A stretch of DNA of 64,000 nt, taken from positions 62,001 through 126,000 of the forward strand of contig NZ_BAFM01000012.1 in the NCBI RefSeq assembly GCF_000334895.1, in the 5' to 3' direction. This DNA is from Halococcus agarilyticus. Lineage in GTDB: Archaea; Halobacteriota; Halobacteria; Halobacteriales; Halococcaceae. Positions 44,212 to 52,258 of the stretch are shown in pieces. Position 1 is the stretch's first letter. Each line of letters starts with the position of its first letter. A program made the translations under genes and the position numbers. The notes under the pieces were generated by a model that was not told the DNA's origin, did no database searches, and saw nothing but the letters and a program-made list of their open reading frames with translations.

Positions 44212-44319
44212 TCACGACCGGCCATCGTCGCGGACGTATTCGAGCGCCGCGACGAACTGATCGAGGTCGATCCGATCCTCGGTTTCGGACAGACGCTCTC
44301 GGATGCGCTCCGGTGTCAT
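44212..44319 (-). CDS. Possible 35-aa small protein
   Basis: ATG 44319 gives MTPERIRERLSETEDRIDLD followed by a short amphipathic end and stop. An upstream ATG at 44334 would add five residues. A GTCATATC element is roughly 25-30 nt upstream. The acidic amphipathic composition looks haloarchaeal, but a frame this short cannot be confirmed. It is convergent with the 48-aa membrane protein gene. Confidence 0.4.
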   Translation of the reverse strand: MTPERIRERLSETEDRIDLDQFVAALEYVRDDGRS

Positions 44320-44457
44320 GGCCAGTGTTATCATACATCTCCGAGAGATATGACTCTTTCGCCGGTCGACATCGCACTGCCCACGTCGGAGTCTCACGCG
44401 TCCAGGCAGCCTCTCATCCGGCGATCGAACCGCCGCATCGCCGGAGCGTCGAGCGTA

Positions 44458-45348
44458 TCAGTCCGCGATCGCTTCGGTCGAGCCGGCGTCGGCTGCCGGG
44501 TTCTGGATCCAGAGGTCGCCGAACAGTTCGTCCTGTTCGAGCCGGACGTGCCCCCGGTGTGAGAGAAAGAGCACGGCGAGGAAGGTTTCGACGCGCGAGC
44601 CGCCCGCTTCCTCGATCTCGGCGTAGAGTACCTCCTCGCGCCCGGCGTCGTACTGGGTTCTGAGGACGCGCTGGACGTCCGCGATGATGGCTTCGATGTC
44701 CTCGCCGTGGGCCGTGGCCGTGACCTCGGCCTCGGTCGGCTCGTCGTCGACCCGGAGATCGTCGCCTGACCGGTACTCCACCGTTTGGGTCCCGCGCTGG
44801 AACCCCTTCGGCGAGCCGTCGGTGTCGTAGGTTCGGGACTCCTTCCACCACGAGTCGCGTTCTGCCTCGCGGAGCTCCCGCACGAGCTCGTCGAGCGTCT
44901 CGGGCGTCCCGCGGGCCTGTTTCCGGTCGAGCCGGCGGTCCATCTCGTCTTCGAGCGCGGCCACCGGATCGGGGCCGAACTCGTCGTCGCCGTCGCCTTC
45001 AGCCCCACCCCACGCTTCCTCCCACGGCTCGGGCGCGGGGTCGGGCTCCGGCTCGTCGGGTTCGAGCAGCGCGTCGCTTTTCATCCGGAGGAGCACGCTC
45101 GCGTAGAACAGCGCCCGACCGGAAGTCCGGAGGTCGGCAGCGTCGAGCCGCGAGAGGAAGGCGTCGGTGACCTCGACCACGTCGATGTCCCACGGCTCGA
45201 TCTCGCCCTCTTCGGCCAGCCTGACGAGCAACTCGACCGGTTCAACCTCCTCGTCGGCCTCGTCCGCATCGCCGTCGGTCTCGCCGGCAGCGTCGTCGGT
45301 CGCTTCCGCCACACCCGCCGGGGTCGCGGGATCGGCCGGCTCAGTCAT
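44458..45348 (-). CDS. scpA: Segregation and condensation protein A (kleisin)
   Basis: A 296-aa kleisin that bridges the SMC dimer heads. The N-terminal kleisin region is VEPVELLVRLAEEGEIEPWDIDVVEV (about 36-62), then LLRMKSDALL. A long acidic linker follows, and the C-terminal winged-helix part is near 205-285 (VETFLAVLFLSHRGHVRLEQ). The start ATG overlaps the smc stop (ATGACTGA, 8 nt), so translation is coupled to smc. No scpB is present in the window. Confidence 0.92.
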   Translation of the reverse strand: MTEPADPATPAGVAEATDDAAGETDGDADEADEEVEPVELLVRLAEEGEIEPWDIDVVEVTDAFLSRLDAADLRTSGRALFYASVLLRMKSDALLEPDEPEPDPAPEPWEEAWGGAEGDGDDEFGPDPVAALEDEMDRRLDRKQARGTPETLDELVRELREAERDSWWKESRTYDTDGSPKGFQRGTQTVEYRSGDDLRVDDEPTEAEVTATAHGEDIEAIIADVQRVLRTQYDAGREEVLYAEIEEAGGSRVETFLAVLFLSHRGHVRLEQDELFGDLWIQNPAADAGSTEAIAD

Positions 45349-48300
45349 CCGCCGGGACCTCCTGGGCTCCGAGTTCGATCCCCGTCACCGCCGAGACGTT
45401 GTCGCCCTGCATCGTGACGCCGATCGCGCGCTCGGAGCGTTCGAGCATCGCCGAGCGGTGGCTGACCACGATGAACTGGGCCTCGCTCGCGAGCTCGTCG
45501 ACCAGTTCGCCGACGCGTTCGGCGTTGGCCGCATCGAGGAACGCGTCGATCTCGTCGAGCGCGTAGAACGGTGCGGGGTTGTGACGCTGGATCGCGAAGA
45601 TAAAGGCGAGCGCGGTGAGCGATTTCTCGCCGCCGCTCATCGCGTCGAGGCGCTGGATCGGCTTATCGCCCGGTTGGGCCTTCATCGTCAGCCCGCCCTC
45701 GAAGGGATCTTCGGGGTCTTCGAGGTGAAGGGTCCCCGACCCGGCGGAGAGCCGCTCGAAGATCGACTCGAACTGGTCGTTGATCGCTTCATAGGAGTCC
45801 ATGAACGTCCCCTTCTTCTGGGCCTCGTAGGACTCGATCCGCTCCTCGATCCCGTCGCGCTCGTCGGTCAAGGTGTCTTTCTTGTCGGTGAGGTCCGCGA
45901 GATCCGCCTCGACGGCGTCGTACTCGTCGATCGCGAGCATGTTGACGGGCTCCAGTTCCTCCATCGCGCCCTCGATCCGCGAGATCTCGCGTTCGACCTC
46001 GTCGTGGTCCGGGATCTCGTCGGCGTCGTACTCGCCGACCGTCGCGGCGAGCTCGTCGATCTCCCAGTCGAGACGCTCGGCGGTCTCGCGCCGGTCGTCG
46101 AGGGCGTCTGCGGCCTCGTCCACGATCTCCTGCTGTTCGTCGCGGGCCGCCCGTGCGTCCTGGAGTTCCTCCTTCAGCTCGGCGCGGTCCTCCTTCAGTT
46201 CGGCGAGCTCGTCCTCCAACTCGGCGACGGCAGCCTCCTTCTCGTCGAGGGTGTCCTCGCGCTCGTCGATCTCGGCTTCGAGCTCTTCGATCCGCTCCTC
46301 GTTTTCGGCCTTGCGATTCTGTGCGGTTTCGAGCGTTTCGTGAAGATCGTCGATCGAGTCCTCGGCGTACTCCTTCTCCAGCTGAAGCTCGTTCAGCCGG
46401 CCGTCGAGATCGTCCATCCGGTCCTCGCGGTCGTCGATCTCGCCCTCGATCGCGTCGGCCTCCTCGGTGAGTTCCGGCACGTCCGAATCCGCAAGCTCGC
46501 CCTCCAGGTCGGCGATCTCGCCCTCGATCTCGTCGATCCGGTCGTCGTGATCGCCGATCGCGCTTTCGAGGTCGCCCATCTCCTCGTCGACCTCTTCGCG
46601 GGCGGTCTCGATCTCGTCGATCTCGGTTTCGAGCGAGGCGATCCGCTCCTCGACCTCCTCGCGCTCGCGCTCTTTGGCCTCGATGTCGGCCTCGACCTCC
46701 CGCACTTGCTCGGCGGCCGCAGAGCGCCGTTCGCGCGCGTCGTCGAGGCGTTCTTCGACATCGCGCACTGCCTCCTTCGCCTCGCGGCGCTTCTCTTCGA
46801 GCTCCGCCACCCGATCCGCGACCCGTTTCAGTCGTCCTTCGCTCGATCCGAAGGAGTACCGCGACCCGCTCTTCGAACCCCCGGTCATCGCGCCGCTCTT
46901 CTCGACGAGTTCGCCCTCCAGGGTGACGAGGCGATAGTCGCCCATCAGCTCCCGCGCGGTCGCCATCTCCTCGACCACGAGCGTGCTCCCGAGGACGTAC
47001 GAGAACACGCCCGCGTACTCGGTGGGATAGTCGACGAGGTTCGCGGCGAAATCCACTACGCCCTCTTGGCCAGGCAGCTGTGGCAGCGAGCGCTGGTGCA
47101 TCTCGGTCAGCGGGAGGAAGGTCGCCCGGCCCGCGTTCCGGGACTTGAGATACTCGATCGCACGTTCGCCCACACCGTCGTCGTCGACCACGACGTGGGC
47201 CAGTCGCCCGCCGGCGGCGGTCTCACACGCGGTCGCGTACTCCGGATCGACGCCGCCGAGCTGGGCGATCGTGCCATGAATCCCGTCGAGGTCGGCATTG
47301 AGAACCGTCGACACCGCCCGGCCGTACGACGAACCGCTCTCGTCGGTCTTGGCTTCGAGATCGGCGTATTTCTGTTGGGCGGCCCGCAGGTCCTCCTCGA
47401 CCTCGTCGAGATCCTCGTTGCGCTCGCGTTTCTCGGTTTTGAGGTCCGCAACGACGTCCTCGATGTTTTCCTCGTTCGTTGCGGCCTTCTCGCGTTCGTC
47501 CTCCAGATCGTCGATCGCAGCCTCGATCTCGGGGATTTTCTCGCGTGCCTCGTCGAGTTCGGACTCGGTTTCGTCCTGCTCGGTCGAGCGCCGCCGCGCC
47601 GCGTCGAGCAGTCGGTCCTGCTCGCGCTGTTTCTCGTTCTTTGCGCTCTTCTCGGCTTCGAGCGCCTCGCGTTGCTCCGCGAGATCGGCCTTCAGCTCGT
47701 CGTACGCGGTGTCGGTCGCCTCGATTTCGGCTTCGACCTCGGCGAGATCGTTCCCCAGATCCTCGATCTCGGTCGCGATCGACGACTTCTCGACTTTCAC
47801 ACCCCGAATATCGCCGTCGAGTTCGTCGACGGTCTCCTGCTTGCGGTCGATCTCCACGAACGCCTGGCGGCGCTCGTTCTCTGCGTCCTCGATACGCTCT
47901 TCGGCGGTTTCGATCTTGTCCTCTAGACGACCGATCTCGCCTTTGACCTCCTCGATCTCCCGTTTGATCGCGAGCTGCTCGTCCTCACCCTTCCGTTCGA
48001 TCTCGGTGTTGAGGTCGTCGAGGTCGCTTTCGAGTCTGGAGACGCGACCCTCGCGCTCGTCGAGTTCGCGCCGGAGCTCCGCGAGTTCGTCCTCGCGCTC
48101 GTCGATCGCCTCGCGGGTGTCGGCGAGCGCCTCGCGTTTTTCCTCCAGTTCGGCGGCCTTCCGATAGCTCTCGTACTCCTCCTTCTCGTCGCGGAGGTCC
48201 TGATATTCGAGTGCCGTCTCGCGCTCGTCCTCCAGTTGGTCGAGCCGCTCTTCTTTCTCCTCGATCCGGAGTTCGGCCTCCTCGATCCGGCCCTCGACCA

Positions 48301-48907
48301 CTTCGAGCTCCTCGAAGGCATCCTCCTTTTTGGCGTCGAACGCCGCGACGCCCGCGATCTCGTCGATGATCTCGCGGCGCTCGCCCGCGGTCATGTTGAT
48401 GATCCCCGTGACGTCGCCCTGCATCACGACGTTGTACCCCTCCGGGGTGACGCCGGCCTGCGCGAGCAGGTCCTGGATATCGGCGAGGTTCACCGACCGG
48501 CCGTTGATGTAGTAGTAGGAGTAGTAGTTGTCCTCGGTCTGTTTGACCCGGCGCTTGATCGTGATCTCCTCGACATCCCCCACGTCCTCGGTACCGGCGG
48601 CGCTCTCGACCTCGGCGCGGGTGAGGGTGCCGTCGCCGTTGTCGAGGACGACCGCGACGCTCGCCTCGCGCGTGCCACTGACCCCATCGCCCTCCTCGTG
48701 CGCGGGGTTGTAGATTAGGTCGGTGAGCTTCCGTGCGCGAATCCCTCGGGTGCGGGCGAGGCCGAGCGCGAACAGTATGGCGTCGATGATGTTCGACTTG
48801 CCCGAGCCGTTCGGTCCGCTGACGGTAGTGAAATCCTCGTAGAAGGGGATTCGGGTCTTCCGGCCGAAACTCTTGAAGTTGTCTAAGACGAGCGTCTTGA
48901 TGTTCAT
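45341..48907 (-). CDS. smc: Chromosome segregation protein SMC
   Basis: A 1,188-aa SMC ATPase. Walker A is GPNGSGKS (31-38). Two long acidic coiled coils (about 170-510 and 660-1020) flank a hinge (about 515-640, including GGRLAHVVVDDD). The ABC signature LDAMSGGEKSLTALAF and Walker B PFYALDEIDAFLD are at the C-terminal head. It organises and condenses the chromosome with ScpA. The gene order DUF7518-smc-scpA on one strand, with 18 nt and an 8-nt overlap between genes, marks one operon driven from about 49240. Confidence 0.97.
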   Translation of the reverse strand: MNIKTLVLDNFKSFGRKTRIPFYEDFTTVSGPNGSGKSNIIDAILFALGLARTRGIRARKLTDLIYNPAHEEGDGVSGTREASVAVVLDNGDGTLTRAEVESAAGTEDVGDVEEITIKRRVKQTEDNYYSYYYINGRSVNLADIQDLLAQAGVTPEGYNVVMQGDVTGIINMTAGERREIIDEIAGVAAFDAKKEDAFEELEVVEGRIEEAELRIEEKEERLDQLEDERETALEYQDLRDEKEEYESYRKAAELEEKREALADTREAIDEREDELAELRRELDEREGRVSRLESDLDDLNTEIERKGEDEQLAIKREIEEVKGEIGRLEDKIETAEERIEDAENERRQAFVEIDRKQETVDELDGDIRGVKVEKSSIATEIEDLGNDLAEVEAEIEATDTAYDELKADLAEQREALEAEKSAKNEKQREQDRLLDAARRRSTEQDETESELDEAREKIPEIEAAIDDLEDEREKAATNEENIEDVVADLKTEKRERNEDLDEVEEDLRAAQQKYADLEAKTDESGSSYGRAVSTVLNADLDGIHGTIAQLGGVDPEYATACETAAGGRLAHVVVDDDGVGERAIEYLKSRNAGRATFLPLTEMHQRSLPQLPGQEGVVDFAANLVDYPTEYAGVFSYVLGSTLVVEEMATARELMGDYRLVTLEGELVEKSGAMTGGSKSGSRYSFGSSEGRLKRVADRVAELEEKRREAKEAVRDVEERLDDARERRSAAAEQVREVEADIEAKEREREEVEERIASLETEIDEIETAREEVDEEMGDLESAIGDHDDRIDEIEGEIADLEGELADSDVPELTEEADAIEGEIDDREDRMDDLDGRLNELQLEKEYAEDSIDDLHETLETAQNRKAENEERIEELEAEIDEREDTLDEKEAAVAELEDELAELKEDRAELKEELQDARAARDEQQEIVDEAADALDDRRETAERLDWEIDELAATVGEYDADEIPDHDEVEREISRIEGAMEELEPVNMLAIDEYDAVEADLADLTDKKDTLTDERDGIEERIESYEAQKKGTFMDSYEAINDQFESIFERLSAGSGTLHLEDPEDPFEGGLTMKAQPGDKPIQRLDAMSGGEKSLTALAFIFAIQRHNPAPFYALDEIDAFLDAANAERVGELVDELASEAQFIVVSHRSAMLERSERAIGVTMQGDNVSAVTGIELGAQEVPADD

Positions 48908-48925
48908 GGGGTGCTCGTGGGGGCG

Positions 48926-49213
48926 TTACGCGACGATGATATCGTCGGCCTCCGTCGTATCTTCCGTCTCGTCTTCGGTGCGCTTATCTCCTTCGACAGC
49001 CGCCTCGACGGCGCTCTCTTCGGACGAATCCGTCTCCGCCTCGGGCGTCGTCCCGACGCCGGCCTCGATATACTCGTCCGATTCGTCGGCACCGTCGGCT
49101 TCGAGCTCGCGGAGTCGATCCCTGGTCTCGACGAGCTCCTCGGTGAGGCCGTCCAGCGTGGCTTCGAGTTCAGTAACCCTCGATTCGAGTTCCTCGACGC
49201 GATTGCCCGACAT
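48926..49213 (-). CDS. Small coiled-coil protein upstream of smc (DUF7518-like)
   Basis: A 95-aa protein. The first about 45 residues form a heptad-like coiled coil (VEELESRVTELEATLDGLTE), and the rest is an acidic Ser/Thr/Glu tail ending in ADDIIVA. I recall this family as DUF7518 in haloarchaea. The start ATG 49213 is supported by a TATA element about 28 nt upstream. It is the first gene of the smc-scpA operon, so a link to SMC function is likely but unproven. Confidence 0.78.
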   Translation of the reverse strand: MSGNRVEELESRVTELEATLDGLTEELVETRDRLRELEADGADESDEYIEAGVGTTPEAETDSSEESAVEAAVEGDKRTEDETEDTTEADDIIVA

Positions 49214-49237
49214 ACCTCTCAAAGCCCGTCCCACGCC

Positions 49238-49244
49238 AATAAAC
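49238..49244 (-). promoter_or_regulatory. TATA element of the DUF7518-smc-scpA operon
   Basis: GTTTATT on the minus strand is about 28 nt before ATG 49213, leaderless spacing. Confidence 0.6.
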
Positions 49245-49324
49245 GTGCGTCAGACGATTATCGAACTTCCGTCATTTCTGAGGGCGAAACGTACTGCAAT
49301 CGGGTCGAACGGCGATGGCGTCAC

Positions 49325-49331
49325 GTTTTAG
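49325..49331 (+). promoter_or_regulatory. TATA element of gatB
   Basis: GTTTTAG is centred about 28 nt before ATG 49356. Confidence 0.6.
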
Positions 49332-49355
49332 CGGGTGCGGACGAACACGGCCACA

Positions 49356-50849
49356 ATGACTGCCCACGCCGCCACGGCGCGCGAACACGCCGTCGTCATC
49401 GGGCTCGAAGTCCACGTCCAGCTCGAAACCGATAGTAAGGTGTTCTGTGGCTGTGGCACGGACTTCGAGGACGACGACCCCAACTCCCATACCTGTCCGA
49501 CGTGTCTCGGCCTGCCCGGCGCGCTCCCGGTGCTGAACGAGGCGGCGGTCGAGGCCGGGCTCAAGCTCGCCGCCGCGATCGACGCCGACGTGCCCGAGAC
49601 CACCCAGTTTCACCGGAAGAACTACTACTACCCCGATCTCCCGAAGAACTTCCAGATCACCCAGTACGACTCCCCGCTCTGTGAGAACGGCGCACTCACC
49701 GTCGCGATCGAGGACGACGAGCGGGAAATCGCGATCGAGCGCGCCCATCTCGAAGAGGACCCCGGCAGCCTCCAGCACGCCGGCGGAAGCGGCGGGATCG
49801 ACACCGCCGAATACACCCGCGTGGACTACAACCGCGCGGGCGTCCCGCTGATGGAGATCGTGACCGAGCCCGACTTCCGGGGGCCTGAGGAGGTCAGAGC
49901 CTTCCTCGCGAAACTCACTGAGGTCCTCGAATACCTCGACGTGTTCGACAGCTCGCGGGACGGATCGCTCCGGGTGGACGCCAACATCTCGCTCGTGCCT
50001 GGCGAGGACATCGACGCCGACGGGACGATCGGGATCGAGGCGCTCGCGGCGGCCAACCGAACCGAGGTCAAGAACATTTCAAGCCACAAGGGCGCTGAGA
50101 AGGCGCTCGCCTACGAGGTCACGCGCCAGCGCAACGCGCTCCAGCGCGATCGGACGGTCGAACAGGAGACCCGCCACTGGGACGAATCGCGGGGTGTGAC
50201 GGTCTCGATGCGCTCGAAGGAAGCCGAGAAGGACTATCGCTACTTCGCCGAGCCGGATCTCCCCGTGCTCCAGGTCGCCGACCGGGCTGAGGCGGTCGAG
50301 ATTCCGGAGCTCCCCGACGCCAGACGCGAGCGGTTCCGGGAGGGGTACGGTCTGAGCTCTGCGGCGGCCCGGAAGCTCACCTCGTCCCGCGAGGTCGCGG
50401 ACTTCTACGAACGGGTGGCCGACCGTTTCGATCCCGACGTCGCGGCGTCGTGGGTTGCCGACACCCTCCTGGGCGAGCTCAACTACCGCGACATGCGAAT
50501 CGGGAACGTCGAGGACCGACTCGACGAGTTCGTTCGATTGGTCGAGCTCGCCGAAACGGGCGAAATCACCGAGAAGAACGCCGAAGAGGTCGTTCTGCGT
50601 GCGATGCTCGACGAGGGGCTGAGCCCGGACGACGTGATCGAGCGCGAGGGTCTCGGGGCCACCGGCGAGGACGAGATCGAGCGCGCGGTCGCGACCGCGA
50701 TCGACGAGAACCCCGGTGCGGTCGAGGACTACCACGCGGGTGATGACGGCGCACTCAACTTCCTCGTCGGCCAGGTCATGGGGGCCACAGGGGGAAGCGC
50801 CGATCCGGGCACGGTGAACCAACTGCTCCGCGACGAACTCGACGGCTGA
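49356..50849 (+). CDS. gatB: Asp-tRNA(Asn)/Glu-tRNA(Gln) amidotransferase subunit B
   Basis: A 497-aa GatB. The kinase-like domain starts VVIGLEVHVQLETDSKVFCGC, has the zinc site C-x-C ... CPTC, and contains KNYYYPDLPKNFQITQYDSP. The C-terminal helical and YqeY tail domains (about 300-497) bind tRNA. With GatA and GatC (not in the window) it converts Asp-tRNA(Asn) and possibly Glu-tRNA(Gln) by transamidation. Its presence fits the AspRS at 57539, which has non-discriminating-type residues. trpB follows 78 nt downstream on the same strand. Confidence 0.96.
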   Translation: MTAHAATAREHAVVIGLEVHVQLETDSKVFCGCGTDFEDDDPNSHTCPTCLGLPGALPVLNEAAVEAGLKLAAAIDADVPETTQFHRKNYYYPDLPKNFQITQYDSPLCENGALTVAIEDDEREIAIERAHLEEDPGSLQHAGGSGGIDTAEYTRVDYNRAGVPLMEIVTEPDFRGPEEVRAFLAKLTEVLEYLDVFDSSRDGSLRVDANISLVPGEDIDADGTIGIEALAAANRTEVKNISSHKGAEKALAYEVTRQRNALQRDRTVEQETRHWDESRGVTVSMRSKEAEKDYRYFAEPDLPVLQVADRAEAVEIPELPDARRERFREGYGLSSAAARKLTSSREVADFYERVADRFDPDVAASWVADTLLGELNYRDMRIGNVEDRLDEFVRLVELAETGEITEKNAEEVVLRAMLDEGLSPDDVIEREGLGATGEDEIERAVATAIDENPGAVEDYHAGDDGALNFLVGQVMGATGGSADPGTVNQLLRDELDG

Positions 50850-50927
50850 GTTCCCGGGAGCGAGACGACAGCGACGGATCGCATAGCCGGTATCTCTTTG
50901 TACGATACTGGCGAGGAGTGGCGTACG

Positions 50928-52094
50928 ATGAGCAACGACGACGCGGAGCACGTGGGTGAGTTCGGGAACTTCGGCGGGCGACACGTCCCGCCGGTCATGG
51001 ACGAACCGCTCGACCAACTCTCGGCAGCGTTCGACTCGATCGCCAGTACCGAGGAGTTTCAGACAGAGTTCCGGTCGATCCTCGAAGACTTCGCGGGACG
51101 ACCCACGCCGCTGTTTCACGCCGAGCGTCTCTCGGAGCGCTACGGGGCCGAGATCTACCTCAAGCGGGAAGACCTGCTCCACGGCGGCGCGCACAAGATC
51201 AACAACGCGATCGGGCAGGCGCTGCTCGCGGAGAAGGCGGGCAAATCCCGCCTGATCGCCGAGACCGGGGCGGGCCAGCACGGCACCGCGGCCGCGATGG
51301 TTGGCGCGCTGTTCGGCCTCGACACCGAGATCTACATGGGCCAGAAAGACATCGAGCGCCAGCGGATGAACGTCTTCAGGATGCGGCTGATGGGCGCTGA
51401 AGTCAACGAAGTGACCCGTGGCGGCGCGGGTCTCGCGGATGCGGTCGACGCTGCCCTCGAAGACTTCGCGCAGAACGTCGACGACACCCACTACCTGGTG
51501 GGGTCGGTCGTGGGGCCGGATCCGTTCCCGCGGATGGTTCGGGAGTTCCACTCGACCATCGGCAACGAGGCCCGCGAGCAGTTCCGGAAGCGGACCGGCG
51601 ACCTCCCCGATGCGGCTGTGGCGTGTGTCGGCGGCGGGTCGAACGCGATGGGGCTGTTCGACGCCTTCCGCGACGACCCCGTGACCTTCTACGGCGCAGA
51701 GGGTGGCGGCGAGGGTGGCGACTCGAAGCGTCACGCCGCGCCGCTTGCGGCGGGGACCGACGACGTGCTCCACGGGATGCAGACGCGAGTGATCGACGAC
51801 GACACCGAGGTCCACTCGATCTCGGCGGGCCTCGACTACCCCGGTGTCGGCCCCGAACACGCGATGTTCCAGGCGGTCGGCCGGTGTGAGTACCGCGCGG
51901 TTCCCGACGACGACGCGCTCGCGGCGTTCCGGGAGCTGAGCGAGACCGAGGGGATCATCCCGGCGCTCGAAACCGCTCACGCGCTCGCACTGACGAAGGA
52001 GATCGCGGCAGAGCACGACACGATCCTCGTGAACCTGAGCGGTCGCGGCGACAAGGACATGGCGACCGCGGCCGAGCAGTTCGACCTCGGATGA
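50928..52094 (+). CDS. trpB: Tryptophan synthase beta subunit (TrpB1 type), away from other trp genes
   Basis: A 388-aa PLP enzyme. The Schiff-base lysine is in KREDLLHGGAHKINNA, the phosphate loop is VGGGSNAMGLF, and the C-terminal serine is in VNLSGRGDKD. The N-terminal FGNFGGRHVPPVMDEPL and overall length fit TrpB1, the form that pairs with TrpA to make Trp from indole and serine. No trpA, trpC or other trp gene is adjacent, so it may be a second copy or an indole-salvage enzyme (inference). The start at ATG 50928 gives the conserved N terminus. Confidence 0.93.
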   Translation: MSNDDAEHVGEFGNFGGRHVPPVMDEPLDQLSAAFDSIASTEEFQTEFRSILEDFAGRPTPLFHAERLSERYGAEIYLKREDLLHGGAHKINNAIGQALLAEKAGKSRLIAETGAGQHGTAAAMVGALFGLDTEIYMGQKDIERQRMNVFRMRLMGAEVNEVTRGGAGLADAVDAALEDFAQNVDDTHYLVGSVVGPDPFPRMVREFHSTIGNEAREQFRKRTGDLPDAAVACVGGGSNAMGLFDAFRDDPVTFYGAEGGGEGGDSKRHAAPLAAGTDDVLHGMQTRVIDDDTEVHSISAGLDYPGVGPEHAMFQAVGRCEYRAVPDDDALAAFRELSETEGIIPALETAHALALTKEIAAEHDTILVNLSGRGDKDMATAAEQFDLG

Positions 52095-52191
52095 GTACCC
52101 CGACCGGCCGGCCGCTACGAAACCAACGAATCGGCCGCTACGGCCGCGCAGGCGTCCGGGCGCGTCCGCGCTGTCTCGTGGTTTGCGAAAG

Positions 52192-52198
52192 GTTTAGG
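52192..52198 (+). promoter_or_regulatory. TATA element upstream of the topA uORF
   Basis: GTTTAGG is about 28 nt before the ATG at 52223 and 54 nt before the topA start at 52249, so a transcript with leaderless spacing would begin at the short uORF. Confidence 0.55.
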
Positions 52199-52222
52199 GA
52201 GAGTATCGACCTACCCTCACCA

Positions 52223-52258
52223 ATGACGCGAGGGGGTTCGGTCGCCGGATGGAGCTGA
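52223..52258 (+). CDS. Putative 11-codon uORF overlapping the topA start
   Basis: ATG at 52223 encodes [11 protein letters not shown] and stops at TGA 52256-52258, overlapping the first 10 bases of topA in another frame. The ATG has leaderless spacing from the TATA element. A purine-rich GAGGGGG (52230-52236) inside it could serve as a ribosome-binding site for topA. Translational coupling or attenuation is an inference. Confidence 0.4.
   Translation: MTRGGSVAGWS

Noticed and set aside
45167-47926. Very long plus-strand open frame (919 codons) opposite smc
   Set aside because: It is a shadow of the smc gene: codon-position GC bias leaves the antisense frame open. The product is repetitive Leu/Val/Asp-rich with no family features.
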